Shown one piece after another: positions 9,139-16,100 of a stretch of DNA of 21,201 bases. The stretch is from Ichthyophonus hoferi (taxonomy: Eukaryota > Opisthokonta > Ichthyosporea > Ichthyophonida > Ichthyophonidae). The notes beneath the pieces were generated by a model, which did not search any database, was not told where the DNA came from, and saw only the letters and a list, made by a program, of their open reading frames with translations. Made by a program: the position numbers and the translations under genes. How positions within the stretch are numbered: position 1 is the first letter of the stretch; the number at the start of each line of letters is the position of its first letter. The DNA is taken from assembly GCA_002751075.1 (NCBI GenBank), contig NAOQ01000080.1, positions 28,722 through 49,922 on the forward strand. The letters run 5' to 3'.

Positions 9139-10805
9139 GTGTTGATATTACTATTGTTACTCTTATTCTTACTATTACTATTATTAATATTACTATTATT
9201 GCTACTATTACTACTACTCCTATCACCGTTATAACTTACAGCCATCCTTATATCTCCCAATCAGGGAGCAGCGTTGCTAGGCGACCCCAATGCCCTCCAC
9301 TCATCATTCCCCGATGATCCTGATGCCCAGTATTCCACACAAAGTAACGTGTTATTAAATAACTATTACAGACCATCCTTTACTACTTCAACCTTCTTAT
9401 TGAGGGTAACCCACCAATTACTTACTGTAGCTACTATCTTATTACGTGTACTGGTCAGAATTATTCTTCAATGAGATGTGATAATGTGAACTAATCATAT
9501 AAGGAAATCTAGTAAAGATCAATGAGATATGGGGATCTAGCATCTAACAATCACCCTTTTCCCCATCCCCATATACACGTGGAAGTGGGTGCACAATCAC
9601 GGCTTGCACCGCACACACATATATATATATATCCAAATACACATACATATATATACCTACACGTACACTTATACACTCATATATATAACAGTGGCTATGG
9701 TTCTAGAAAGACTAGGCCTTGAAGACATGCTCCCCTCCCTTTGTCCCTCCCATCCCCGCCTTCCTTCCCAAGAACCCCCCTGTAGTTCACAAGAACCCCC
9801 CTGTAGTTCACAAGAACCCTCCTGTAGTTCACATTTCAAGCCCATGGCGTCACATTCCGCTGAGAATTCTAGTCTACCAATCCAAATCTCATCTTATTTT
9901 TCAGGGTCCCCTAAGCTTGGGGTATTGGAGTTAAGCCAGGCTACTCAAAGGAATAAAAAAATCATTGTGGAGATACCTAACCCTACCCGAATTGCCATTG
10001 GACACACACCTGAGTTATCATGCACTAGCCAAGATACTCGAAGGGTACTTAATCCTAGGTCAGTCAACCCACCATCTATCTTAAGTCAGTTTGCCTATAG
10101 GCCCACTATACCGTGCGAACCAGTGACACCCAACCCACAGCCATTGCCTAGATCATCAGGTAATATATTAAACCAATTAGCACCTGTCAATGACAGTGAA
10201 GACAGTGTTGTGATTGGTGATTATCCCGATGTATTCTCAGGGGACGTAGGTGACCTGTCAGAGGATGAGGTCATGTCATGGGATCCTACCCCTAAATTTA
10301 GCAAGGATAAGAGCCAATCGTCTTCTATATCTAGTTTTAATGACACCGAGAGCCAATCTAGCATTAAGGTTAGTGGTATGTGAATATTGTATTTATAATA
10401 GAATATGTGTGTGCATATGCATGTCTCTATGTATGTATGTTATATGTATGTATGTATGTATGTATATATGTTTGTATACAAAGATGAGAGTTTTTTTTAT
10501 GGATGCACTATGGCTATAGGAGATGGATAAGTAAATGCAATTGATAGATTGGCTGTCAGAGCAACATGCTATGGCATTGAGCCATGGCTCTGGTTGGGCA
10601 TTTTACCTAGTCTCTTAACATATATATAGACATAGCTTTCAACAAACACATGACGGTGTATAAAGACATATAAATGCATACATATATATATAAATCTATA
10701 TACCCATACATTAATGTATATATTTACTAGCGTACCTTTTTACCTTTTGCATAGAGAGGACCTCCCGATGACAACCAAGAGGCGGAAAAAAGATCTAGAC
10801 CATAA
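346..10805 (+). CDS. MCM9: MCM9 helicase, 18 exons, 5' partial
   Basis: DNA helicase of the MCM AAA+ family. In animals MCM9 pairs with MCM8 in a hexamer that acts in nucleus-based homologous recombination and mismatch repair, rather than in replication licensing. Exons: 346-414, 777-837, 1430-1550, 1996-2049, 2723-2827, 3543-3652, 3926-4001, 4615-4685, 4841-4901, 5526-5574, 6145-6210, 6842-6885, 7517-7632, 8351-8413, 8897-8995, 9265-9343, 9692-10368, 10755-10805. All junctions use GT-AG and all phases agree, giving 656 residues plus stop. The core carries GDPGTGKSQ (Walker A), CCIDEF (Walker B), AATNPKG (sensor 1), SPLLSRFD (arginine finger) and RTTIRLLE followed by RLAEAHARL (sensor 2 region). 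The run [14 protein letters not shown] is typical of MCM9 and separates it from MCM8 and MCM2-7. The N-terminal zinc-finger exons lie upstream of the window. The tail of about 240 residues is much shorter than the vertebrate one. Confidence 0.95.
617..652. repeat. (TA)n microsatellite
   Basis: An alternating AT run in the intron between MCM9 exons w1 and w2, leading into ACATACAT repeats up to about 680. Confidence 0.9.
777..837 (+). CDS. MCM9: MCM9 exon w2 (OB domain)
   Basis: The acceptor is CTCTCAG. The first base completes an Ala codon, then [20 protein letters not shown] follows, aligning with human [20 protein letters not shown]. The donor is CTG|GTAGGT, phase 0. Confidence 0.9.
1430..1550 (+). 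CDS. MCM9: MCM9 exon w3 (end of N domain, linker)
   Basis: It encodes [14 protein letters not shown] and then [20 protein letters not shown], matching the human VLKANYIQVNNEQ and EEVQKEFEDFWEYYK linker into the ATPase domain. The acceptor is CTATAATAG. The donor GCAG|GTCTCC is weak, but it is the only one that keeps phase 1 with the next exon. Confidence 0.88.
1743..1776. repeat. (TTTATA)n microsatellite
   Basis: Hexanucleotide TTTATA-type repeat in the intron before MCM9 exon w4. Confidence 0.85.
1996..2049 (+). CDS. MCM9: MCM9 exon w4 (start of AAA+ domain)
   Basis: It encodes [18 protein letters not shown], matching human AGRNVILASLCPQVFGMYL, the MCM-box entry helix. The acceptor is CCCGCACAG and the donor ATATAG|GTGGGT; phase 1 at both ends. 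Confidence 0.93.
   Translation, partial: AAMRFSFRSVHRCLGYI
2305..2550. repeat. Pentanucleotide TATAG/TATTA array
   Basis: A run of 5-base units drifting from TATAG and GATAG through TATTA to TCATA, within the intron between exons w4 and w5. It is imperfect, with many point variants. Confidence 0.85.
2723..2827 (+). CDS. MCM9: MCM9 exon w5 (before Walker A)
   Basis: It encodes [20 protein letters not shown] and then [14 protein letters not shown]. It contains the first half of the Walker A loop, which an intron splits within a Gly codon (phase 1). The donor is CCAG|GTAACA. The acceptor TACATACAG follows only a modest pyrimidine tract. Confidence 0.95.
3141..3530. repeat. Pentanucleotide TATAC array
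   Basis: Nearly 400 bases of imperfect 5-base units (CTATA, CCTATA, TTATA, later CATAT), strand-asymmetric with C and T on the + strand. It fills the 3' half of the intron before the Walker A exon and ends just before the acceptor. Long open frames in this stretch are repeat artefacts. Confidence 0.9.
3543..3652 (+). CDS. MCM9: MCM9 exon w6 (Walker A)
   Basis: It encodes [20 protein letters not shown] and then [17 protein letters not shown]. The Walker A Lys and Ser that bind ATP phosphate and magnesium are intact. TTGxGxTSAGLTVxAVK is the MCM helix-2 insert region. The acceptor is CCCACAG and the donor AAG|GTATGT. Confidence 0.97.
3926..4001 (+). CDS. MCM9: MCM9 exon w7 (Walker B)
   Basis: It encodes [20 protein letters not shown] and then CIDEF. 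The Walker B acidic pair Asp-Glu is intact. It ends with one base of a split codon before GTAGGC, phase 1. Confidence 0.97.
4615..4685 (+). CDS. MCM9: MCM9 exon w8
   Basis: It encodes [20 protein letters not shown] and then SVAK, matching human [23 protein letters not shown] with no gap when the acceptor ATTACAG at 4608-4614 is used. A second AG twelve bases upstream (exon starting at 4603) is also in frame and would add Gly-Ala-Ile-Thr. The ungapped version is preferred. The donor is AAG|GTATGG. Confidence 0.9.
4841..4901 (+). CDS. MCM9: MCM9 exon w9 (sensor 1)
   Basis: It encodes [20 protein letters not shown] and contains the sensor 1 Asn of AATNPKG. The acceptor follows a long CT-repeat pyrimidine tract at 4808-4838. 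It ends in phase 1 within the Gly codon after NPK. Confidence 0.97.
5526..5574 (+). CDS. MCM9: MCM9 exon w10
   Basis: It encodes [16 protein letters not shown], matching human GQYDPQESVSVNIALG. The acceptor is GATAG and the donor GCAAG|GTAGTC, phase 2 in a Ser codon. Confidence 0.93.
5985..6006. repeat. (AT)n microsatellite
   Basis: Alternating AT in the intron before MCM9 exon w11. Confidence 0.85.
6145..6210 (+). CDS. MCM9: MCM9 exon w11 (arginine finger)
   Basis: It encodes [20 protein letters not shown] and then WD. SRFD carries the arginine finger that acts on the neighbouring subunit's ATP. The acceptor is CATCATAG and the donor GACAT|GTATGT, phase 2. Confidence 0.97.
6842..6885 (+). 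CDS. MCM9: MCM9 exon w12
   Basis: It encodes [15 protein letters not shown], matching human RIISSFILENKG. It is the shortest internal MCM9 exon here apart from the final coding piece. The acceptor is TGTACAG and the donor GGAG|GTAAAT, phase 1. Confidence 0.92.
7517..7632 (+). CDS. MCM9: MCM9 exon w13
   Basis: It encodes [20 protein letters not shown] and, after a short stretch, [10 protein letters not shown]. This matches the human W(S)MEKMKTYFCLIRNLQP and LLRYYQ helices, the start of the AAA+ lid. The acceptor is GATATAG and the donor CAG|GTATGT. Confidence 0.95.
7649..7700. repeat. (GATA)n-type microsatellite
   Basis: TAGATAGATA units with interruptions, following a short (TA)n run, directly after the donor of exon w13. 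Confidence 0.85.
8351..8413 (+). CDS. MCM9: MCM9 exon w14 (sensor 2 region)
   Basis: It has 21 codons: [20 protein letters not shown] and then M. The [11 protein letters not shown] block is the conserved lid motif carrying the sensor 2 arginine. Phase 0 at both ends; acceptor TATATAG, donor ATG|GTATGT. Confidence 0.96.
8534..8703. repeat. Pentanucleotide ACAAT/ATAAT array
   Basis: Two blocks of ACAAT units (about 8538-8556 and 8621-8703) flank a block of ATAAT units (about 8572-8606). It lies in the intron between MCM9 exons w14 and w15. The open frames on the complementary strand are repeat artefacts. Confidence 0.92.
8897..8995 (+). CDS. MCM9: MCM9 exon w15 (lid helices)
   Basis: It has 33 codons beginning [20 protein letters not shown], then [13 protein letters not shown]. 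It matches human [21 protein letters not shown] and VVSVMESSMQ almost residue for residue. The acceptor is TAACAG and the donor CAG|GTGGGT. Confidence 0.97.
9055..9225. repeat. (ATT)n trinucleotide array
   Basis: Imperfect ATT units with CTATT variants in the intron before exon w16. All long frames across it, on both strands, come from the triplet repeat. Confidence 0.92.
9265..9343 (+). CDS. MCM9: MCM9 exon w16 (MCM9-specific end of core)
   Basis: It encodes [20 protein letters not shown] and then AQYSTQ, matching human [23 protein letters not shown]. This segment identifies the family as MCM9. The donor is CAAA|GTAACG, phase 1. The acceptor reads CCCAATCAG. Confidence 0.96.
9615..9690. repeat. 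TA/CA-rich simple sequence
   Basis: ATATAT followed by ACATAC and TATACAC units, directly 5' of the acceptor of MCM9 exon w17. Confidence 0.75.
9692..10368 (+). CDS. MCM9: MCM9 exon w17 (C-terminal tail)
   Basis: A long exon of 226 residues. It starts [14 protein letters not shown], which aligns with human CELILEKLELQSLL just after the core. The rest is low-complexity and probably disordered, with a three-fold 7-residue repeat, an acidic stretch DVGDLSEDE, and nine SQ or TQ dipeptides. The open frame continues upstream through intron TA/CA repeats, but the TATATAACAG acceptor and the alignment set the start. The donor AAG|GTTAGT is preferred; GTATGT at 10376 is an alternative. Confidence 0.88.
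9769..9831 (+). repeat. 21-bp coding tandem repeat, 3 copies
   Basis: There are three head-to-tail 21-base units (9769-9789, 9790-9810, 9811-9831) inside the MCM9 tail exon. They encode three SQEPPCS-type heptads. The copies are nearly identical at DNA level, differing by one base in the third, so the expansion is recent. Confidence 0.95.
10406..10473. repeat. (TATG)n microsatellite
   Basis: TATG units, interrupted, just after the end of MCM9 exon w17. Confidence 0.85.
10755..10805 (+). CDS. MCM9: MCM9 exon w18 (last coding exon)
   Basis: With acceptor TTTTGCATAG and phase 0 it encodes [16 protein letters not shown] and then TAA. If the downstream AG (exon from 10757) pairs with the donor at 10376, the frame changes and gives [18 protein letters not shown] and more, ending at TAG near 10846. 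Vertebrate tails give no alignment here to decide. Confidence 0.6.
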   Translation, partial: RGPPDDNQEAEKRSRP

Positions 10806-11026
10806 ATATCCCATCATTCTCACCCCCAATTTTCAGTTCTAGTACCTAAAAGGAGTTTATATCTTATAAATAATATATCTCATATTTGAGTTTTTTTTAG
10901 GCATATTATATTTCAGTGTGATGATATGATCGGTTGATCCTCTGGACTGTAATGGGACTACCCTTTAACTCATTACTTAATATGACTACATGTAAAGTAT
11001 GAAGCAGAGTCATAATTGATGAATGA

Positions 11027-11032
11027 AATAAA
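11027..11032 (+). terminator. MCM9 poly(A) signal (candidate)
   Basis: AATAAA about 220 bases after the MCM9 stop, followed by a T/G-containing stretch. It is the first consensus hexamer after the stop; a weaker ATAAAT-like run lies near 10866. Confidence 0.5.
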
Positions 11033-11238
11033 TAATTAGTTAGTTAGCTTGTAAAGTAGTCTATATTTAACATGCTATGTTTAGAGATTATAAAAGGTCT
11101 CTGTCTGTGATAGAGCCTATACGACCTATACGCTTGATCTTATAGTTATAACTGGGTGAACACCCATTATTTTGATTTTGATTACCTGCTTGCAATTGTC
11201 AGCTACTATTCAAAAATGGGTGAGATAGCAAGTACAAT

Positions 11239-11434
11239 ACAGTTAAATAATAACTACATCGTATTAATATAATACATACAAAATACTGAAATAATAACCA
11301 CATTATAATAAGATATTACATAACATCACATTAAGATGATAACTGCAACACAGCGAGAAAATAACTACAACCCAGTGAGATAACTACTACACTGTAAAAT
11401 AATGCCTAAAAAACAGTGAAATAATAGCTACTAT
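11239..11434. repeat. Degenerate minisatellite, CAGTGAAATAATAACTACA-like
   Basis: About seven diverged copies of a 20 to 35-base unit with the core CAGTGARATAATAACTAC. Examples start near 11239, 11282, 11334, 11351, 11373 and 11413. Unit lengths vary, so the array is old. Confidence 0.7.
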
Positions 11435-11446
11435 ACAGACTGGAAT

Positions 11447-11494
11447 TCTTATACATGTGTACTCTTATACATGTGTACTCTTATACATGTGTGC
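11447..11494. repeat. 16-bp tandem repeat, 3 copies
   Basis: The unit TCTTATACATGTGTAC is repeated exactly twice, with a third copy differing at its end. It sits just after the degenerate array. Confidence 0.93.
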
Positions 11495-12404
11495 ACTAGC
11501 TCTCTGCTAAATTCATAAATTGACACAGGCCCAAACACACATTTTGGTATGCAAGAATATACTTGCTTTGTTTGCCATATTTTATTATTTACTAGTATGG
11601 TCCCTAAATATAATTGGATGCCCTAATTTTATTTCATTGAAGCATCAGTTAAAGGCATCTTATTAAAGATAGTAGGTAGTAAATTGAAGTTCATATATTA
11701 AAATCAAGATACTTTTCATTGATATTTATTAAAAATTTGTTATAATGTTTTTAATGCTTAACATTATTGTAATCAGCTACTATACGCTGGCTGTTAAAAA
11801 AGAAAAATTAAAATTAGGTTTACTGATTTATGAAAGCACAATATTAGTGCAAGGATATTATGGATAAATAAAAGCTTGATGCACTCTAGACCAATCGGAA
11901 TACTGAGAAGTGACACAGGAAAAAATATCTTGCTAATATCTGTTGTGTAACTATACTATATATCTTCATATGTATACATATACCCGCATTTATATTTTAA
12001 ATGGTTCTTTATGTTATAGTAACTAAAAAGCATAATAAAAGATAATAAATTTTATTATTATACCCCCATTACAAAAATATCATACCCTGCTAGATATCTT
12101 AATCTCTAAGTATTCAAATAGGATTCTGATTGGTTTATTATTTTATGAGCCGCTTTTCGTAGAGCTGCGGAAGCAACAAAGTTTCGAAAAAAAAATTGGT
12201 AGTTACGATAAAATTATTACTGGAATTATTATTATTATTGTGAGTATCCATAATAATCTAACCATCCAGTGGCCTTACGATGTCACTTATGAAGGGAACA
12301 TGCATCCACATCACTCTTGCATATATTCCATTTTTTAGAATTCTTTTTTTCCTGAAATTTTTGACCGCTTTGGGTGCCTTATAGCCATGGTCATGGGGTT
12401 TTCG

Positions 12405-12419
12405 TCTCATGACATGAGA
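12405..12419. repeat. Perfect 7-bp inverted repeat, 1-base centre
   Basis: TCTCATG-A-CATGAGA. It lies in the richer intergenic block and could be a binding site for a dimeric protein or chance. Confidence 0.6.
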
Positions 12420-12555
12420 TTTTTTAATGACAGCAGAAACCAAGTGGAATACCCTCTTCTCGTCACCAGAATTTGACTAGCTTTAAATGGACTGTTAAAG
12501 CTTAGACAGAGTAAACTCAAATGGACATGCATACTACATTTTTGGTTGATTCTAA

Positions 12556-12617
12556 CTAATAATACTAGTAATAATACTACTAGTAATAATACTACCACTA
12601 CTGCTAATAATAATAAA
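12556..12617. repeat. (AATACTA/AAT)n simple repeat
   Basis: AATAATACTA units followed by AAT triplets. It generates Asn/Thr-rich frames on the + strand and a hydrophobic frame on the minus strand, neither of which looks real. Confidence 0.85.
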
Positions 12618-12899
12618 CAGCGAAAATATTATATTCCACAACACTACACATGTGGAAGACTTGCTGATAGTACCCGGCCAATTGGTTTTCCTACTGGAAA
12701 TCACTGTTACAAACTTGGATCTTTCAAGTTATAGGGTTTTCTATTTTTCTTGACGCCATCATATTGATGCTACAAACATAGTACTGTATTCAAGCACTCT
12801 TCTTAGTCAACCAAGGAAAAATTGCTCTTATAAGAACGCAATAGAGATGTGGAATAACTGAGAGGTTCAGAACTTGCAGTGTTATGCCTTTTCTTTTAT

Positions 12900-13024
12900 T
12901 ACTTATGTTTATTTTAAAACTTTTTTCGGTTTAAGTTGGGGATTGACTGTGTGATTTTGAATATATGTATATATATTGATACTGAATACGTGACAGACTG
13001 TAACCGCCCACACAAAAGACCATT
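12900..13024 (+). promoter_or_regulatory. Likely PP2A-A promoter and 5' leader
   Basis: A TATA-like ATATATGTATATATATTG lies at about 12961-12978 and a CCGCCC GC-box-like hexamer at about 13003-13008. No upstream exon was seen. The start codon is in a good context (A at -3, G at +4). Which of these act is inference. Confidence 0.4.
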
Positions 13025-13181
13025 ATGGCAAGTGACGACCTCTACAACATAGCAGTGTTGATTGACGACCTGAAGAGTGAGGATGTTACTGTCCGTCTTA
13101 ACTCTGTCAGTCGTCTGTCGCTAGTAGCTAAGACCCTTGGGCCGGAGAGGACACGCACTGAACTGATGCCTTTCTTGCAAG
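13025..13181 (+). CDS. PPP2R1A: PP2A-A exon 1 (start, HEAT 1)
   Basis: It starts [20 protein letters not shown], matching human DSLYPIAVLIDELRNED, so this ATG is secure. It continues [20 protein letters not shown] and RTELMPFLQ. The donor is CAAG|GTAATA, phase 1. The frame stays open for about 200 bases into the intron, but without family similarity. Confidence 0.96.
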
Positions 13182-16100
13182 GTAATACACATACTTGCAG
13201 GTTATGGTTTAAGTATGAAGGGAAGAGAGGAGAGGTAGATGGCTTTAATAAAGAAGGAATGCATGTCTGGAAAGCGAATAATAGAAAGGAAGGAGTAAAA
13301 CGATTGAGAGGAAAGAGTGAGAAATATAGCGTGGTGTTAAAACAGGATGAAGGGCTAACAGCGTATATAAGGTGTATGGGGCAGGGTTAATTGTGGTTTA
13401 TCACATATCTGTTCAGACGGTGTAATGTTGGTAGGGTTGATTACCAAACAGTCCCAATGATATATGGGTCTACTTGTTGCGCAATCAAAAATCAATTGCT
13501 TTGGCATTGCTCTTGTTGTTGTTCTATCACATGCTAGTTATCTATCTATATATATATATATAGCCATCTATCCCTTTCATACATACACGCATTTCTTTCT
13601 CTCTCTTACTTAATACTTGTCCCTAGACAATATTTTTACCCGCTCTATATTCCTCCAATAATATCCCCTTATAAAATACATCCCTTTATAGCTCTTTACT
13701 CTTTCTTACTAAGCCCGCTTTCTATCTCTCCCTAACCCCCTCTCTTTATCTATTTAACTATAGAGTCCCTAGATGACGAGGATGAAGTGCTAGTAGCCCT
13801 TGCCGGGGAGATGAACCATTTCGTTCCTCTGATTGGTGGAGAGGAATATGCATTCACCCTCTTGCCAATTTTGGAGAGTCTAGTGTCCACTGAGGAGGCG
13901 GTTGTTAGGGACAAGGTTGTTATTTCTCCTTTCCTCTCTCTCTTACCTTATATAGCCATATCACTTCTGTCTACCAATCTTTCTCTTGTTTCATGTGAAA
14001 TAATATTATTGAACCTCAATAGACAGGCCTAGATTGATATTATAAATCACTACTGTTATTAACCAGTTATAACCTCGTTTAGACTGCATACCACTAATCC
14101 ATTGATAGGATAGATTACCATTAATTTTCTGGCTAAGCCTAAATTATTCCAAGTAATCACGAATGCTATTGACTATAGGCTTACAATCGTATAACAACCT
14201 ACCTATGATATGGTGCGAATTGATCGATATTTTTTTGATTGTAAATCAAAGATGACATATTTATAGAATAATATAGAGAGAATAGATAGGGTATGTATCA
14301 TCTAACATTGTGTTATACCTTGTCGTGTATATTCCTTTGCCTACTGGCTAATATTTGGGAATAACAGGTCAGTAATGTGCCATACAGGGAGGGCAGTACT
14401 TGATATTAAACCAATTACGTCCCCTTATCTCTACAGGCGGTAGTAGCTCTTCTTACTATGATTAACAGTGCTAGTAACGACGACCAATTAAAACCCTACC
14501 TGGAGTGCTTGATGCGAATGGCAACCAATGAATGGTTTACCTCCAAGGCCTCATCCTGTGGTCTATTCTCTACTGTCTATCCCCGGGTGAATGAGACTAT
14601 CAAGGCAGAGTTGGTTCGCTTGTATACGCTTCTATGTAGTGATGAAACACCAATGGTACGCCGGTCTGCTGCAACCAAATTGGCGGTAAGTAGCGGGTGG
14701 GGTTGGGGTGGTGTGTAGTAACTATTATATTGCTGTGTTGCGGTTATTATTTTTGACATTTTTTTGAATGGCAGCTGAGAATTAAAATAAAAACCAATGC
14801 TATATATATTTATTCCGTTATCCCTATATGCACGATCAGGAATATAGGTCCTATCATATCACACATAGACTATGTGTAGTATATAGGCATAGACTGTTAT
14901 ACACCCTATTAACTAATTAAGTACACACGACTAGTTATTTTGTCTATATGTTGTATATAGCTATATATAGGATTATATGACTTTGTCTTTCTTATTGCAT
15001 AAGAAAGGATTTTATATTTTAATCGAATAAAGCTTCTGCTTTAGATAACCGTACTCTTGAAGTAATTAGATATATTCCGCAAATCTATTTCCGCTAATTC
15101 ATGCTTTGATCTGATCTATTGAGCAATGATTTAACATTATATTTATTAATTAATGAACACCACGCATGTCTATATATAGAACTGGAAGATGACTGATGAG
15201 AAGGATAGTGTCACTGTACCGGTAAGTCATAATTGGCTATGTGTGACATTCTATATATACATTTAGTTGTTCGATTATATTATTGGGTGCGATAGATTAT
15301 ACCCTGTGATTGGCTTGCATGCTTCACTAATACTATCATAAATTTAAAATTTATTTATTTTTTAATAAATCTACAGGGATTTGCCGAAGTTTTAGATGTA
15401 GAGCTCATCAAATCAGCCATTGTGCCTCTGTATAACGAACTAGCACATGACTCTCAGGTAAACCCGCGTATATATCATACTGTCTTTTGACTTGTCCATC
15501 TTTATTGTTTCTCCTTGGATTGGTGTTTATTAATAGATTGGATTTAGATATGATACATGATGTGATACAGTATAGCATTATATCTGTCCATGGTTGTTTT
15601 TAGTGCTCATTCTTATTTTTCCCAATATGGTAATTTGAACTAGAACCTTAATGTGATTCCATTTCAATGCCATTTTGTATTTGCAGTTTTGGTGTCACTA
15701 TTCCGTTATTCACCTTTTATATGTTGATTTGAACTCGGTGTATAATCCAATTAAAAATGACGTCGAATCATATTCTCATTGTTGATTGGTGGTTTTTATT
15801 GGTTTACCTTATTAAACCTCTAGCCCTACCTCAGGCTTATAATCCAATCAAAAACCCACTTAAATTTTTTAATCATTATAAGTCTTCTTGTACTGGTCCT
15901 GCCTCCTTCCTTCATCCCTTTTCTCTGATTGCTATATATGTCCTTAACCGCATAACCCAATCATATAATGATATGATCTATGTAATCTGATCAATCTCTG
16001 CTCCTATTGGTCGGCTAGGATTCTGTGCGATTCCTTTCTGTTGAACTAGCCATTACTATTGCTCGTCGTCTTGAGAGTGAAAGTGAGAAGGAAGCTTTGC

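Larger units (their letters stand above)
415..10754 (+). other. MCM9 introns (17)
   Basis: The introns run from 155 bases (4686-4840) to 718 bases (7633-8350), almost all AT-rich and free of recognisable genes. Several hold simple repeats listed separately (2305-2550, 3141-3530, 7649-7700, 8534-8703, 9055-9225). Phases in order are 2,0,1,1,1,0,1,0,1,2,2,1,0,0,0,1,0. Short motifs ATTGG and CCAAT recur in nearly all of them. No transposon ends or coding remnants were recognised. Confidence 0.75.
10806..13024. other. Intergenic region between MCM9 and PP2A-A
   Basis: It contains the MCM9 3' UTR, a poly(A) signal at 11027-11032, a degenerate minisatellite (11239-11434), a 16-base tandem repeat (11447-11494), AT-rich sequence to about 12130, and a compositionally richer block (about 12130-12860) before the PP2A-A start. 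No gene was recognised on either strand. A 61-codon basic frame at 12443-12258 (minus) is noted as a finding. Confidence 0.7.

Noticed and set aside
9015-9317. Asn-, Ile- and Leu-rich frames on both strands
   Set aside because: An ATT triplet repeat keeps all frames open; this is intron sequence.
12407-12598. Minus-strand frame starting with a Leu/Val-rich signal-peptide-like stretch
   Set aside because: The hydrophobic start comes from the AATACTA repeat; the rest has no recognisable similarity.
12546-12734. Plus-strand Asn/Thr-rich frame before PP2A-A
   Set aside because: Half of it is simple repeat, and the remainder matches nothing I know.
13182-13390. Read-through of PP2A-A exon 1 as a separate 121-residue protein
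   Set aside because: The frame beyond 13181 is unlike PR65, and the GTAATA donor joins perfectly to exon 2.
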